A stretch of 64,000 bases of DNA from Nocardioides panaciterrulae (GCF_013409645.1 NZ_JACCBG010000001.1:1178001-1242000); one strand, 5' to 3'. Numbered from the stretch's first letter, positions 1 through 9,474 are shown. A program made the numbers and translations. The notes: generated from the letters alone by a model not told the origin.

Positions 1-444
1 GCCGAGGACGTCGTGCGGTGCTCGGGCGTCGCGTGGACGATCCTGCAGCCGGGCGCCTACGTCCAGAACTTCGCGCCCGGCGAGGAGATCGTGCTGCCCT
101 ACCGGCCCGGCGCCTCCTTCGGGTTCGCCGACCTCGGCGACGTCGCGGCGGTGGCGGCCCGGATGCTGCTCGAGGACGGGCACGAGGGGGCGACCTACGA
201 GCTCGCGTCGTTCCGCGCCACCGTCGCCGAGCTCGCCGCCGCCCTCGGCTCGCCACTGCGACAGGTGGATCCCCGGGACTGGGCCCGCTCCGCCGGCGCC
301 GGGCTGGAGCCCCGGGTGCGGGACTGGCTGCTGCGGATGTTCGGCTACTACGACCGACACGGGCTGCCGGTCGGCACGCTGCCGATGCGCACGCTGCTCG
401 GGCGGCCGCCGCGGTCGCTGCGCGACCTGCTTGAGGGACGCTGA
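1..444 (+). CDS. NmrA-like NAD(P)-binding oxidoreductase, 3' part
   Basis: The frame is open from the first base, so the N-terminal Rossmann half with the dinucleotide-binding glycines lies outside the window. The visible 147 residues begin just before a WTILQPGAYVQNF segment. This is the strand and loop that follows the active-site region in NmrA/QOR2-type atypical short-chain reductases. It is followed by FADLGDVAAVAARML and an H-x-G-A-T-Y-E-L stretch, both usual in the substrate-side half of this family. The substrate cannot be read from this fragment. The family assignment is fairly safe; the exact function (NAD(P)H sensor, quinone reductase or NDP-sugar-type enzyme) is open. Confidence 0.7.
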   Translation, partial: AEDVVRCSGVAWTILQPGAYVQNFAPGEEIVLPYRPGASFGFADLGDVAAVAARMLLEDGHEGATYELASFRATVAELAAALGSPLRQVDPRDWARSAGAGLEPRVRDWLLRMFGYYDRHGLPVGTLPMRTLLGRPPRSLRDLLEGR

Positions 445-503
445 CCGCCGGGATTCAATGGAAGCAGGCCGCCTCTCGCGCGGTCGCCACCGAGGTGAAA
501 TCC

Positions 504-1157
504 ATGCCGGACGCCCTGCACAGCCACATCCTCTTCACCCACGACCACCTGGCCGCCCGCCTCGACCGGGCCAGCGCCATGCCGCACACCCCCGGCCAGC
601 CGCGCAAGGCGGCCGAGCACATCGACAGCCTGCTGGCCGCCACCGCCCAGCACCTCGCGGGCGTGGACGCCGTGCTGCTCCCGCGGGTGCGGCACGCGGC
701 GGCCGACGGCGGCCGGGTGGTGCACGACTACCTGCACACCGCCCGGGACCTCGAGCTCGCCCTGGCCCACGTCAAGGCGCGCGAGTACGGCTCGGTGTAC
801 GACGTGGGCCGTTCCTGGAAGGCGGTCTGGAACGACGTCGCCGTCGCGCTGGCCCGCCAGCGCGAGGCCGAGCACGCGCTCGTCGACCGGCTGGCGGTGG
901 GCCTCGACCCGGCCGCGCTCGGCCGGCTGTCCGACCGGCTGCACGCCGCCGAGCTGGCCGCGCCCTCGCGACCCCACCCCTACGCCCCGCACACCGGCCT
1001 GCCCGGCATGGTCGCCCGCCGGGTGCTGCACCTCGTCGACTCGTTCTGGGACACCACCGAGAGCCGGATGGTGCCCGAGCCGGTCCGGCCCCCGCACGGC
1101 CCGCGCGGCCGGATGACGCAGTACCTGCTGGCCGACCCGCGGTTCGACGAGGAGTGA
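504..1157 (+). CDS. Hemerythrin-like (HHE) domain protein
   Basis: This 217-residue protein looks like a four-helix bundle. An H-D-H-L motif near residue 12 starts helix 1. A helix-2 segment A-E-H-I...Q-H-L-A-G-V-D-A-V-L-L-P-R resembles the H-x3-E-E-x2-L-x-P pattern of HHE domains, with Asp in one acidic position. His residues in V-V-H-D-Y-L-H and E-A-E-H-A-L could complete a di-iron site. I chose ATG 504 because GAGGTG at 492-497 lies 6 nt upstream; GTG 495 would bury that site. A role in oxygen, iron or redox sensing is family-based inference. The last 70 residues, with many prolines and arginines, match nothing I recognise. Confidence 0.5.
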   Translation: MPDALHSHILFTHDHLAARLDRASAMPHTPGQPRKAAEHIDSLLAATAQHLAGVDAVLLPRVRHAAADGGRVVHDYLHTARDLELALAHVKAREYGSVYDVGRSWKAVWNDVAVALARQREAEHALVDRLAVGLDPAALGRLSDRLHAAELAAPSRPHPYAPHTGLPGMVARRVLHLVDSFWDTTESRMVPEPVRPPHGPRGRMTQYLLADPRFDEE

Positions 1158-1247
1158 GCGGGCCGCCCAGGAGTCCCCGACAGCTCGGCCCCAGCGGCCC
1201 CAGGGGTCGTCGCGGCGGGCGCCACCCGGGCTGGTTGACTGCCCGGC

Positions 1248-1994
1248 ATGAAGCGACCGCTGACCCTGGTGACCGGCGGCACCCGCGGCATCGGGGCCGC
1301 GACGGCGCTGCGGCTGGCCGCCGACGGGCACGACCTGGTGCTCGGCCACGTCCGTGACGGCCCGGCCGCCGAGGAGTGCCGGCTGGCGGTGGAGGACGCC
1401 GGCGCGCGCTGCCTGGTGGTGCGCGCGGACCTCACCGACCCGGCCGGCGTGGACCATCTCTTCACCCGCGCCGCCGCCCACGGCCGGCTCACCGGCGTGG
1501 TCAACAACGCCGGCGCTACGCTGCACCTCGGTACGCTGGCCGAGACACCGGTCGACGTCGTACGCCGGGTCGTCGACCTCAACCTGACCGCCGCGCTGCT
1601 GGTCGCCCGGGCCGCGGTGCGCGCGCTCTCGACGTCGTACGGCGGGTCCGGCGGGGTGCTCGTCAACGTCAGCTCGGGGGCGGCGACCCTGGGCTCGCCG
1701 GGGGAGTACGTCCACTACGCCGCCGCGAAGGCCGGCGTCGACGCGCTGACCGTCGGGCTGGCCCAGGAGGTCGCCGACCAGGGCATCCGGGTGGTCGGCG
1801 TGGCGCCGGGGCTGGTGCGCACCCGGATCCACCAGGACGCCGGCGACGCCGGCCGGCTCGAGCGGGTGGGCGCGAAGGTCCCGCTCGGCCGGGCGGGCGA
1901 GCCCGCGGAGGTCGCCGGCGCGATCGCCTGGCTGATGAGCGAGGAGGCGTCGTACGTCACCGGGACCACGCTGCGGGTCGCCGGCGGCCGCTGA
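1248..1994 (+). CDS. SDR-family oxidoreductase (FabG-like)
   Basis: This 248-residue protein is a classical short-chain dehydrogenase. It has the cofactor motif TGGTRGIG at residues 9-16, the N-N-A-G motif near 86-89, a catalytic Ser in the N-V-S-S-G segment, and Y-x-A-A-K (YAAAK) as the Tyr/Lys pair. The C-terminal A-P-G-L-V-R-T and Y-V-T-G-T-T-L-R-V-A-G-G segments are typical of the FabG/3-oxoacyl reductase branch. Length is normal for the family. No fatty acid synthesis genes are adjacent, so the substrate (3-oxoacyl thioester, sugar or ketone) is unknown. It lies between unrelated genes and appears to be its own transcription unit. Confidence 0.85.
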   Translation: MKRPLTLVTGGTRGIGAATALRLAADGHDLVLGHVRDGPAAEECRLAVEDAGARCLVVRADLTDPAGVDHLFTRAAAHGRLTGVVNNAGATLHLGTLAETPVDVVRRVVDLNLTAALLVARAAVRALSTSYGGSGGVLVNVSSGAATLGSPGEYVHYAAAKAGVDALTVGLAQEVADQGIRVVGVAPGLVRTRIHQDAGDAGRLERVGAKVPLGRAGEPAEVAGAIAWLMSEEASYVTGTTLRVAGGR

Positions 1995-2079
1995 GCCGGT
2001 CACCCGGTTGGCAAGTCTTGCCAGCGGAACCGGCGCCGGTTGGTCGCGCGGCACGGTGCTGAGGGGTGTCCCGGGTCAC

Positions 2080-2085
2080 TAGGTT
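2080..2085 (+). promoter_or_regulatory. Leaderless-type -10 box of the carbamate kinase gene
   Basis: TAGGTT ends 6 nt before the ATG at 2092 and there is no Shine-Dalgarno sequence. This spacing puts the transcription start at or next to the start codon. The -35 region is not recognisable. Confidence 0.55.
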
Positions 2086-2091
2086 CGACGC

Positions 2092-3048
2092 ATGAAGGTG
2101 CTCCTCGCGCTCGGCGGCAACGCCATGACCAACGCTGACGGGCGGGCGCGGCCGGAGGATCAGATCTCGGCCGCCCACGTGGCGATGGAGGCGGTCGCGG
2201 ACCTGCTCCAGCACGACGTCGACGTCGTGATCACCCACGGCAACGGGCCCCAGGTCGGCAATCTGCTGGTGAAGAACGAGCTCGCCGCCTCGGTCGTGCC
2301 GCCGGTCCCGTTGGACTGGTGCGGCGCCCAGACCCAGGCGACGCTCGGGTTCGTCCTGATGAACGCCCTGGACGCGGCGCTGGCGGGCCGTGGCGTGGCG
2401 CGGCGCACCGCCGCGGTCGTCACCCGTGCCCGGGTCGACGCCGACGACCCCGGCTTCCTCCGCCCGACCAAGCCGATCGGCCGGTTCCTGCCGGCCGAGG
2501 AGGCCCGGGTGCTCGTCGAGCACGGCGAGACCTGGGAGGACCGCGGTGTGAAGGGCTGGCGCCGGGTGGTCGCCTCCCCGGAGCCGCTCGAGGTCGTCGA
2601 CGCCCCCGCCGTACGGGCGCTCGTGGAGGCCGGGTTCGTCGTCGTCGCCAACGGCGGCGGCGGGATCCCCGTGGTCCGCGACGCCGACGGCACCCTGCAC
2701 GGGGTGGAGGCGGTCATCGACAAGGACCTCGGCGCGGCGCTGCTGGCCCGCGACCTCGGTGCCGACGTGCTGGTGATCGCCACCGACGTGCCCAACGCCG
2801 TCCTGCGCTACGGCACGCCCGAGGCGCGCCCGCTCGGTGAGGTCACCGCCTCCGAGCTGCGGGGGTACGCCGCCGAGGGCCACTTCGCCAGCGGCTCCAT
2901 GGGCCCCAAGGTGGACGCCGCGTGCCGCTTCGTGGAGCAGGGCGGCAGCCGGGCGGTCATCACGAGCCTCGACCACATCGTGGAAGCCATCACCGCCGAC
3001 GGCGGAACCGTCGTCGTACCCGACCCACTCGACCAGGGAGAGAACTGA
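2092..3048 (+). CDS. arcC: Carbamate kinase
   Basis: This 318-residue protein is an amino acid kinase-fold enzyme that interconverts carbamoyl phosphate + ADP and carbamate + ATP. Evidence is the N-terminal LGGNA motif, T-H-G-N-G-P-Q-V-G near residue 48, the C-G-A-Q-T-Q segment, the R-P-T-K-P-I-G insertion and the A-N-G-G-G-G-I-P-V nucleotide-side loop. Length matches ArcC (about 310). The next gene, 2 nt downstream, encodes a ring-opening amidohydrolase, and there is no arginine deiminase gene nearby. The enzyme may therefore serve nitrogen-ring catabolism (ATP from carbamoyl phosphate, or carbamate removal) rather than the arginine deiminase pathway; that is inference from context. Confidence 0.9.
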   Translation: MKVLLALGGNAMTNADGRARPEDQISAAHVAMEAVADLLQHDVDVVITHGNGPQVGNLLVKNELAASVVPPVPLDWCGAQTQATLGFVLMNALDAALAGRGVARRTAAVVTRARVDADDPGFLRPTKPIGRFLPAEEARVLVEHGETWEDRGVKGWRRVVASPEPLEVVDAPAVRALVEAGFVVVANGGGGIPVVRDADGTLHGVEAVIDKDLGAALLARDLGADVLVIATDVPNAVLRYGTPEARPLGEVTASELRGYAAEGHFASGSMGPKVDAACRFVEQGGSRAVITSLDHIVEAITADGGTVVVPDPLDQGEN

Positions 3049-3050
3049 CA

Positions 3051-4145
3051 GTGCCCAACGCCATCGAAGTACGCAAGGTCCCGATCCACTCGGTCGCCGA
3101 CGCCTCCGAGCTCGCGAAGCTCATCGACGACAAGGTGTTCGAGGCCTCGCGCGTGATCGCCATCATCGGCAAGACCGAGGGCAACGGCGGTGTCAACGAC
3201 TACACCCGGATCATCGCCGACCGCGCCTTCCGCGAGGTCCTGGTCGAGAAGGGCGCCCCGGCCGAGCAGGTCAAGCAGGTCCCGATCGTCTGGTCCGGGG
3301 GCACCGACGGCGTGATCAGCCCCCACGCGACGATCTTCGCCACCGTGGACGCCGAGCCCACCGACGAGCCGCGGCTGACCGTCGGCTTCGCGATGAGCGA
3401 GCAGCTGCTGCCCGAGGACATCGGCCGCACCGCGATGATCGAGAAGGTCGCCGACGCGGTGAAGGTGGCGATGGAGCGCGCCGGCATCACCGACCCGAAG
3501 GACGTGCACTACGTCCAGACCAAGACCCCGCTGCTGACCATCCACACCATCCGCGACGCCAAGAGCCGCGGCAAGACCGTGTGGACCGAGCACACGCACG
3601 AGTCGATGGACCTCTCCAACGGCTGCACCGCGCTCGGCGTCGCCGTCGCGCTCGGCGAGATCGACATGCCCTCCGACGAGGACGTCATGCACGACCGCTC
3701 GCTCTACTCCTCGGTCGCCTCCTGCTCCTCCGGCGTCGAGCTCGACCAGGCCCAGGTGGTCGTCGTCGGCAACGCGCCGGGCGTCGGCGGCCGCTACCGC
3801 ATCGGCCACTCGGTGATGAAGGACGCGCTCGACCAGGACGGCATCTGGGCGGCGATCAAGGACGCCGGCCTCGACCTGCCCGAGCGCCCCCACACCTCCG
3901 ACCTCGACGGCCGGCTGGTCAACGTCTTCCTCAAGTGCGAGGTCTCGCAGGACGGCGAGGTCCGCGGCCGCCGCAACGCGATGCTGGACGACTCCGACGT
4001 GCACTGGCACCGGCAGATCAAGTCCTGCGTCGGCGGCGTCACCGCCGCGGTGACCGGCGACCCGGCGGTCTTCGTGTCGGTCTCGGCGGCCCACCAGGGT
4101 CCCGACGGCGGCGGCCCGGTCGCCGCGATCGTCGACCTCGGCTAG
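3051..4145 (+). CDS. Ring-opening amidohydrolase (cyanuric acid amidohydrolase/barbiturase family)
   Basis: This 364-residue protein belongs to the small AtzD/TrzD/barbiturase family of three-domain enzymes that hydrolyse cyclic amides. Three repeated serine-containing segments are visible: V-W-S-G-G-T-D-G near residue 83, A-S-C-S-S-G-V-E-L in the middle and [13 protein letters not shown] near the C terminus. They correspond to the three Ser-Lys pseudo-symmetric units of the family. Length fits the usual 355-370. The start is GTG 3051, with GGGAG about 10 nt upstream, immediately after the carbamate kinase stop. Sequence alone does not tell cyanurate from barbiturate, and no biuret or allophanate hydrolase gene is adjacent. 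Confidence 0.85.
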   Translation: MPNAIEVRKVPIHSVADASELAKLIDDKVFEASRVIAIIGKTEGNGGVNDYTRIIADRAFREVLVEKGAPAEQVKQVPIVWSGGTDGVISPHATIFATVDAEPTDEPRLTVGFAMSEQLLPEDIGRTAMIEKVADAVKVAMERAGITDPKDVHYVQTKTPLLTIHTIRDAKSRGKTVWTEHTHESMDLSNGCTALGVAVALGEIDMPSDEDVMHDRSLYSSVASCSSGVELDQAQVVVVGNAPGVGGRYRIGHSVMKDALDQDGIWAAIKDAGLDLPERPHTSDLDGRLVNVFLKCEVSQDGEVRGRRNAMLDDSDVHWHRQIKSCVGGVTAAVTGDPAVFVSVSAAHQGPDGGGPVAAIVDLG

Positions 4146-4198
4146 GCGCGGGGGGCCGCCGGCTCGACGTCGCCGGGCGTACGTCGTGGCGCCGGGCG

Positions 4199-4864
4199 TC
4201 AGGCGGTCCCGTCCGCCCAGGCGTCGTCGAGCTGGCGGCCGGCGTACGCCGCGAGCCGGTGGTAGAGCGGGGCGTCGTCCTCGACCTCGACCTCGTGGGC
4301 GAACGCGTCGCCCCTGTTCTCGGGGGTGAGCCCGGCGGCCATGAACGCCAGCGCCCGCTCGGCGACCTCCTGGTCCAGCCGGGTGGACTGGCCGGTGGCC
4401 TGGGCGAGGTCCCAGGTGTGCACCGCGAACTCCGCGGTCTGCCAGTCCACCATCCGGACCTCGGCGCGGTCGCCCTGCTGGTGCCAGGCGTGGATCAGGT
4501 CGTCGGCCTCGTTGCGGAAGACCTGCGCCCACTCGGTGCCGATCGGCGGTGGCTCGGCCGACCAGTCCGGCTCCTCGCCGCGCACGGCGGTCAGGAAGCG
4601 GGTGGGCGCGGCCACGAGGTGGGCGATCAGCCGGGCGACGTCCCAGTCCCGGCAGGGGGTCGGACGCCGCAGCTGGTCGGAGTGCACCCGCGCGAGCACG
4701 TCCCCGGCCTGGTCGAGCGCCCGGGAGAGCACGACGACGGCGTGGCTCGGGGCGGATCCCGGCGCGGCTCCCGTGCCGGCCGACTGCGCCGCCTTCGCCG
4801 CCTGGGTCCCGCCGGCGGTCCCGGCCGCACTCTCGCTCCGTGCGTCGCGCCTGGTGTCGGTCAT
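4199..4864 (-). CDS. TIGR03086-type metal-binding / mycothiol-dependent DinB-like protein
   Basis: This 221-residue protein belongs to the maleylpyruvate isomerase N-terminal (DinB-like) superfamily common in mycothiol-producing actinobacteria. Visible hallmarks are T-P-C-R-D-W-D-V-A-R-L-I-A-H-L with the first His, and W-Q-T-A-E-F-A-V-H-T-W-D-L-A, in which the second histidine and nearby acidic residues form the metal site. A low-complexity Ala/Gly-rich N terminus of about 45 residues precedes the domain. ATG 4864 is preferred over the longer frame because a TACCGT -10 box sits 6 nt upstream. Members use a thiol cofactor or bind metal; the reaction here is unknown. It converges with the amidohydrolase gene. 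Confidence 0.65.
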   Translation of the reverse strand: MTDTRRDARSESAAGTAGGTQAAKAAQSAGTGAAPGSAPSHAVVVLSRALDQAGDVLARVHSDQLRRPTPCRDWDVARLIAHLVAAPTRFLTAVRGEEPDWSAEPPPIGTEWAQVFRNEADDLIHAWHQQGDRAEVRMVDWQTAEFAVHTWDLAQATGQSTRLDQEVAERALAFMAAGLTPENRGDAFAHEVEVEDDAPLYHRLAAYAGRQLDDAWADGTA

Positions 4865-4870
4865 GCCGTC

Positions 4871-4876
4871 ACGGTA
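4871..4876 (-). promoter_or_regulatory. Leaderless-type -10 box (TACCGT)
   Basis: On the minus strand TACCGT ends 6 nt before the ATG at 4864. This supports that start and a leaderless transcript. Confidence 0.5.
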
Positions 4877-4946
4877 GGCAGCCGGCACCGCCCCGAGGAG
4901 GGACCAAGGGCCCGGAACCGCTCCGGACGTCACCCGCGGCGGGCGG

Positions 4947-6143
4947 TCAGTCCTCGGCGTCCAGCCACTCCCGGATCGAGGAGTCGTGCTGGCCCAGCGT
5001 CGGGGGAGCGGCGTGGGTCGACCGGCCGCCGGAGAACGGGTTGTCGTCGAACCGGACCGGCGAGCCGGGCAGCTGCAGGTGCCCCTGGGTGGCGTGCTCG
5101 ACGTCCAGCAGCAACCCCTGCGAGCGCGTCTGCTCCCACGCGTAGACGTCGTCGAGCGTGCGCACCTTCCCCGACGGGACGCCCGCCTCGGCGAGCAGCG
5201 CCAGCCAGTGCTCGGCGGGGTCGGTGGCGAAGTGCGACTCCAGCAGCGCGATCAGCTCGTCGCGGTCGGCGACCCGGTCGGAGTTGGTGGCGAACCGCGG
5301 GTCGGCCGGGTCGAGGTCGAGCGCGGCGCACAGCGCCCGCCACAGGTTCTCCGAGCCGCAGGCGATCTGGATGGGGGCCGAGCCGGTCTCGAAGAGGCCG
5401 TAGGGGGCGATCGAGGGGTGGTGGTCGCCGGCCAGCCCCGGCACCTCCCCGGCGACCGTCCAGCGGGTGCCCTGGAAGGCGTGCACGCCGACCATGCCGG
5501 CCAGCAGCGAGGTGCGGACGACGCGACCCCGGCCGGTCCGCGTCCGCTCGTGCAGCGCGGCGAGCACGCCGAACGCGCCGTTCATGCCGGCCAGCAGGTC
5601 CGCGATCGGGACGCCCACCTTGGTGGGCGCCTCGGTGCCGGTCAGCGACATCAGGCCGCCCTCGCCCTGGGCGATCTGGTCGTAGCCGGCCCGCTTCGCC
5701 TCGGGGCCGTCGTGCCCGAAGCCGGTGATCGAGAGGACCACCAGGCCGGGGTTGAGCTCGTGCAGCCGGCTGACCGGGAACCCCAGCCGGTCCAGCACGC
5801 CGGTGCGGAAGTTCTCCATCAGCACGTCGGCGCGGCGCACGAGGCGGGCGAGGAGCTCACGGTCCTCCTCGGTCTTCAGGTCCAGGACCAGCGACTCCTT
5901 GTTGCGGTTCGCGGAGAGGAAGTACGTCGACTCCCGCTCGTCGTCCTCGCCGAGGAACGGCGGCCCCCAGCCGCGCGTGTCGTCGCCGGCGGGGGACTCG
6001 ACCTTGATCACCCGGGCGCCCATGTCGCCGAGCATCATCGCGGCGTGCGGGCCGGCCAGGGCGCGGGTCAGGTCGAGGACGAGCAGGTCGCAGAGCGGTC
6101 CCTGGTCAGGGGACGCGGTCGTGGGCTCGGTCATGGCGGACAC
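4947..6143 (-). CDS. Class III CoA transferase (CaiB/BaiF family)
   Basis: This 398-residue protein has the family III signature throughout: L-V-L-D-L-T-R-A-L-A-G-P near the N terminus, G-A-R-V-I-K-V-E-S-P, N-R-N-K-E-S-L-V-L-D-L-K, A-D-V-L-M-E-N-F-R-T-G-V, and A-G-Y-D-x3-Q-G carrying the likely catalytic Asp155. It would move CoA between an acyl-CoA and a carboxylic acid through aspartyl intermediates; the substrate cannot be told. Start is GTG 6143, with GGAGG 7 nt upstream; ATG 6134 is the alternative but is too far from that site. No acyl-CoA dehydrogenase or ligase lies next to it. It is divergent from adnA. Confidence 0.88.
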   Translation of the reverse strand: MSAMTEPTTASPDQGPLCDLLVLDLTRALAGPHAAMMLGDMGARVIKVESPAGDDTRGWGPPFLGEDDERESTYFLSANRNKESLVLDLKTEEDRELLARLVRRADVLMENFRTGVLDRLGFPVSRLHELNPGLVVLSITGFGHDGPEAKRAGYDQIAQGEGGLMSLTGTEAPTKVGVPIADLLAGMNGAFGVLAALHERTRTGRGRVVRTSLLAGMVGVHAFQGTRWTVAGEVPGLAGDHHPSIAPYGLFETGSAPIQIACGSENLWRALCAALDLDPADPRFATNSDRVADRDELIALLESHFATDPAEHWLALLAEAGVPSGKVRTLDDVYAWEQTRSQGLLLDVEHATQGHLQLPGSPVRFDDNPFSGGRSTHAAPPTLGQHDSSIREWLDAED

Positions 6144-6240
6144 TCAACCACCTCCCGCGGACGGCGGCGTATGGCAGGTCTCCACAGGCTCGCGGCCCTG
6201 ATCCCGGCGACTGTCGGAGCCGAGTGCGAGAGTGGCCGTC

Positions 6241-9200
6241 ATGAGCTCCCCGGCCGCCGCGACGACGTACCAGCTGGTGCGCCCGCCCACCGTGACGGAC
6301 GTCCCCACGCTCGACGAGCACCAACAGCGGGTGGTCGACCACCCGGGCGGGCCGCTGCTGGTGCTGGCCGGCCCCGGCACCGGCAAGACCACCACGATGG
6401 TCGAGGCGATCGTGCGGAGGGTCGAGGAGGGCGCGCGCCCCGACCAGGTGCTCGCGCTCACGTTCTCCCGCAAGGCCGCCGAGCAGCTGCGCGACCGGGT
6501 GACCGCGCGGCTGGGCCGCACGATGAGCACGACGCTGAGCTCGACCTTCCACTCCTTCGCCTACGGCCTGGTGCGGCTCTACGCCCCCTCGGAGCTGTAC
6601 GCCGCGCCGCTGCGGCTGCTCAGCGCGCCCGAGCAGGACGTGGTGCTCACCGAGCTGCTCACCGACCACCCCGAGTCGGTGCGCTGGCCGGACGCGTTGC
6701 GGGCCGCGGTCGGCACCCGCGGCTTCGCCCGCGAGGTGCACGCGGTGCTGGCCCGCGCCCGCGAGCGCGGCCTCGACCCCGACGACCTCGTCGAGCTCGG
6801 CCGCCGGGAGCGGGTGCCCGAGTTCGAGGCCGCCGGCCACTTCCTGCGGCAGTACCTCGACGTGCTCGGCAACCAGAGCGCCATCGACTACCCCGACCTG
6901 ATCGCGCGGGCGGTGGTCGAGGCCGAGGCCCACCGCCACGAGCTGCGGGCGCGGTTCCGCCACGTCTTCGTCGACGAGTACCAGGACACCGATCCCAGCC
7001 AGGTCGCGCTGCTGCGCGCGCTCGCCGGCGACGGCCGCGACCTGACGGTGGTCGGCGACCCCGACCAGTCGATCTACGGCTTCCGCGGGGCCGACGTGCG
7101 CGGCATCCTCGACTTCCCCCACGAGTTCCGCGCCGCCACCGGCGAGCCCGCGCCCGTGGTCGCGCTCGGCACCACCCGCCGCTTCGGGTCCCGGCTGCTG
7201 CGCGCCTCGCGCACGGTCGCCGCGGGGATCGCGGTGCGGGGCGCGATCCCCGCCGAGCAGTACGCCGCGTTCCGCTCGCCCGAGCCGGCCCCCAACTCCT
7301 ACGGCGCGGGCTCGGTGGAGGTGCTGACCTTCGATACGGCCCGGGCCGAGACCGAGAACGTCGCCGACCTGCTGCGCCGCGCCCACCTGGAGGACGGCGT
7401 GCCCTGGTCGGAGATGGCGGTGCTGGTGCGGTCCGGCCGGTCCAGCATCCCCGGGCTGCGCCGGTCGCTGGCCGCGGCGGGGGTGCCGGTCGAGGTCGCG
7501 AGCGACGAGACGCCGCTGGTGCGCGAGCCGGCCGTGGTCCCGCTCCTGGCGACGCTCGCCCTCGTGGTCGACGCCGGCGTCGAGGACCCCGCCGCCGACG
7601 ACTTCGTCGGGGCCGACCGGGTGGAGGCCGCGCTCACCTCGCCGCTGGGGGGCCTGGACGCCACCGACGTGCGGGCGCTGACCCGGGCGCTGCGGCGCCG
7701 CGAGCCGGAGACGCCCGCCCGCGAGCTGCTGCGCGGTGCCCTGCTCGAGCCCGGCGCCCTGGCCGGGATCGAGGGCGAGCCCGCCCGGCGGGCGCTCCGG
7801 CTGGCCGACCTCATCGCCCGCGCCCGGCAGGAGCTCGACGACGGCGCGACGATCGAACAGGTCCTGTGGGTGCTCTGGGACGGCTCCGATTGGGGCCGCC
7901 GGCTGCGGATCGGGACCCAGGCCGGCGGGACCGGTGCCCGCCTGGCCCACCGCGACCTCGACGCGATCTGCGCGCTCTTCGAGACCGCGGCCCGGGCCGA
8001 GGAGCAGCAGGGCCACGCCAGCATCGCCAGCTTCCTCGGCACGCTTCGGGCCCAGGAGATCCCCGCGGACACCCTCGCCGACCGGGGGGTGCGGGGGGAG
8101 GCGGTCCGGCTGCTCACCGCGCACCGCTCCAAGGGCCTGGAGTGGCGGCTGGTCGTGGTCGCCCACGTCCAGGAGGGGGCCTGGCCCGACCTGCGCCGCC
8201 GCGACTCGCTGCTGGGCGCCGACCGGATCGGGCGCGACGGGCTGCTACCCCCGCTGACCCGGGGCGCGGTGCTCGCCGAGGAGCGCCGGCTGTTCTACGT
8301 CGCCGTCACGCGCGCCCGGCAGCGGCTGGTGGTCACCGCGGTCCGCTCGCCGGACGACGAGGGCGAGCAGCCGTCCCGGTTCGTCGACGAGCTCGGCCAC
8401 GCGCCCGTGCACCGGATCGGCCGGCCCCGCCGCCCGCTGTCGATGCCCGGCCTGGTCGCCGAGCTGCGGCGGACCCTCGCCGACCCCGACCAGCCGGAGC
8501 CGCTGCGCGCCGCGGCCGCCTCCCGGCTGCGGATGCTCGCCGAGACCGACGTGCACGGCCGCCCGGTGGCGCCCGGCGCCGACCCCGCCACCTGGTGGGG
8601 GCTGCGGGCGCCGAGCCGCTCGGACCGCCCGGTCCGGCCGTCGGAGGAGCCGCTCACGATCTCGGCGAGCGCGCTGGAGGGCCTGCTCACCTGCCCGGCC
8701 CAGTGGTTCCTGCAGCGCGAGGCGGGGGGCGCGGTCGTCAGCTCGGCCAGCCAGGGGTTCGGCAAGATCGTGCACGCGGTCGCCGAGCGGATCGCCTCCG
8801 GCGACGTCGGGGCCGACCCCGGGTCCGCCGGTGCCGGCGACGAGGCCGGGGTGCTGGCCCTGGTCGACTCGATGATCGACGAGGTGTGGGAGCGGATGGA
8901 GTTCCGCACCCCGTGGTCGCGCTCGCGGGAGCGCGTGGCGGTGGCCGACGCGATCCGCCGGTTCCTCGCCTGGAGCCGGCGGCCGGGGGCGCGCACGCTG
9001 TTGGCCACCGAGCCGAAGGTGCGGGCCGAGGTGCGCCTCCCCGACGGGCGGGTGGTGCGCCTGCACGGGTACGCCGACCGGCTCGAGCTCGACGAGGCCG
9101 GCCGGGTCGTGGTGGTCGACCTCAAGACCGGCAAGTACCCACCCACCGGGCCCGAGGTGGAGCGGCACGCGCAGCTCGGGCTCTACCAGCTCGCCGTCGA

Positions 9201-9474
9201 GCACGGCGCGGCCGACGAGGTCCTCGGCCGCCCCGCCGAGCCCGGGGGCGCCGAGCTGGTCCAGCTGCGCGTGGGCGGCGAGCTGCCCAAGGTGCAGCTG
9301 CAGTCGCCCCAGCCGGCCGCCGAGGGCCGGCCCCGACCGATCGAGGAGCAGCTGATGCAGGCGGTGAGCGCGCTGCGCGCGGAGGAGTTCGTGGCCCGGC
9401 CGGGCGGCCACTGCGACCGGTGCGCCTTCCAGGCGCTCTGCCCGTCCAAGGCCGCGGGGACGGTGCTGTCGTGA
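6241..9474 (+). CDS. adnA: AdnA subunit, helicase-nuclease for double-strand break resection
   Basis: This protein of about 1077 residues is a UvrD/Rep superfamily 1A motor fused to a RecB-type nuclease. Walker A is AGPGTGKT at residues 43-50. Motif II is D-E-Y-Q-D-T-D, followed by V-V-G-D-P-D-Q-S-I-Y-G-F-R-G and, later, T-A-H-R-S-K-G-L-E-W and V-A-V-T-R-A-R-Q-R-L. The C-terminal nuclease has V-V-D-L-K-T-G-K. Cysteines in L-L-T-C-P and H-C-D-R-C-A-F-Q-A-L-C-P form the four-Cys iron-sulfur clamp seen in AddB/AdnA-type nucleases. It overlaps adnB by GTGA and so pairs with it as the actinobacterial RecBCD counterpart. GTG 6232 is an alternative start; neither start has a clear ribosome site. Confidence 0.88.
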   Translation: MSSPAAATTYQLVRPPTVTDVPTLDEHQQRVVDHPGGPLLVLAGPGTGKTTTMVEAIVRRVEEGARPDQVLALTFSRKAAEQLRDRVTARLGRTMSTTLSSTFHSFAYGLVRLYAPSELYAAPLRLLSAPEQDVVLTELLTDHPESVRWPDALRAAVGTRGFAREVHAVLARARERGLDPDDLVELGRRERVPEFEAAGHFLRQYLDVLGNQSAIDYPDLIARAVVEAEAHRHELRARFRHVFVDEYQDTDPSQVALLRALAGDGRDLTVVGDPDQSIYGFRGADVRGILDFPHEFRAATGEPAPVVALGTTRRFGSRLLRASRTVAAGIAVRGAIPAEQYAAFRSPEPAPNSYGAGSVEVLTFDTARAETENVADLLRRAHLEDGVPWSEMAVLVRSGRSSIPGLRRSLAAAGVPVEVASDETPLVREPAVVPLLATLALVVDAGVEDPAADDFVGADRVEAALTSPLGGLDATDVRALTRALRRREPETPARELLRGALLEPGALAGIEGEPARRALRLADLIARARQELDDGATIEQVLWVLWDGSDWGRRLRIGTQAGGTGARLAHRDLDAICALFETAARAEEQQGHASIASFLGTLRAQEIPADTLADRGVRGEAVRLLTAHRSKGLEWRLVVVAHVQEGAWPDLRRRDSLLGADRIGRDGLLPPLTRGAVLAEERRLFYVAVTRARQRLVVTAVRSPDDEGEQPSRFVDELGHAPVHRIGRPRRPLSMPGLVAELRRTLADPDQPEPLRAAAASRLRMLAETDVHGRPVAPGADPATWWGLRAPSRSDRPVRPSEEPLTISASALEGLLTCPAQWFLQREAGGAVVSSASQGFGKIVHAVAERIASGDVGADPGSAGAGDEAGVLALVDSMIDEVWERMEFRTPWSRSRERVAVADAIRRFLAWSRRPGARTLLATEPKVRAEVRLPDGRVVRLHGYADRLELDEAGRVVVVDLKTGKYPPTGPEVERHAQLGLYQLAVEHGAADEVLGRPAEPGGAELVQLRVGGELPKVQLQSPQPAAEGRPRPIEEQLMQAVSALRAEEFVARPGGHCDRCAFQALCPSKAAGTVLS

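Noticed and set aside
2837-5728. 963-codon plus-strand frame crossing the amidohydrolase and the next two genes
   Set aside because: It overlaps three well-supported genes on both strands and has no motif. It is a shadow frame.
4986-9470. Upstream extension of the adnB frame by about 1500 codons
   Set aside because: The extension is Arg/Ala-rich shadow of the CoA transferase and adnA genes. Recognisable AdnB sequence starts at GTG 9471, overlapping the adnA stop.
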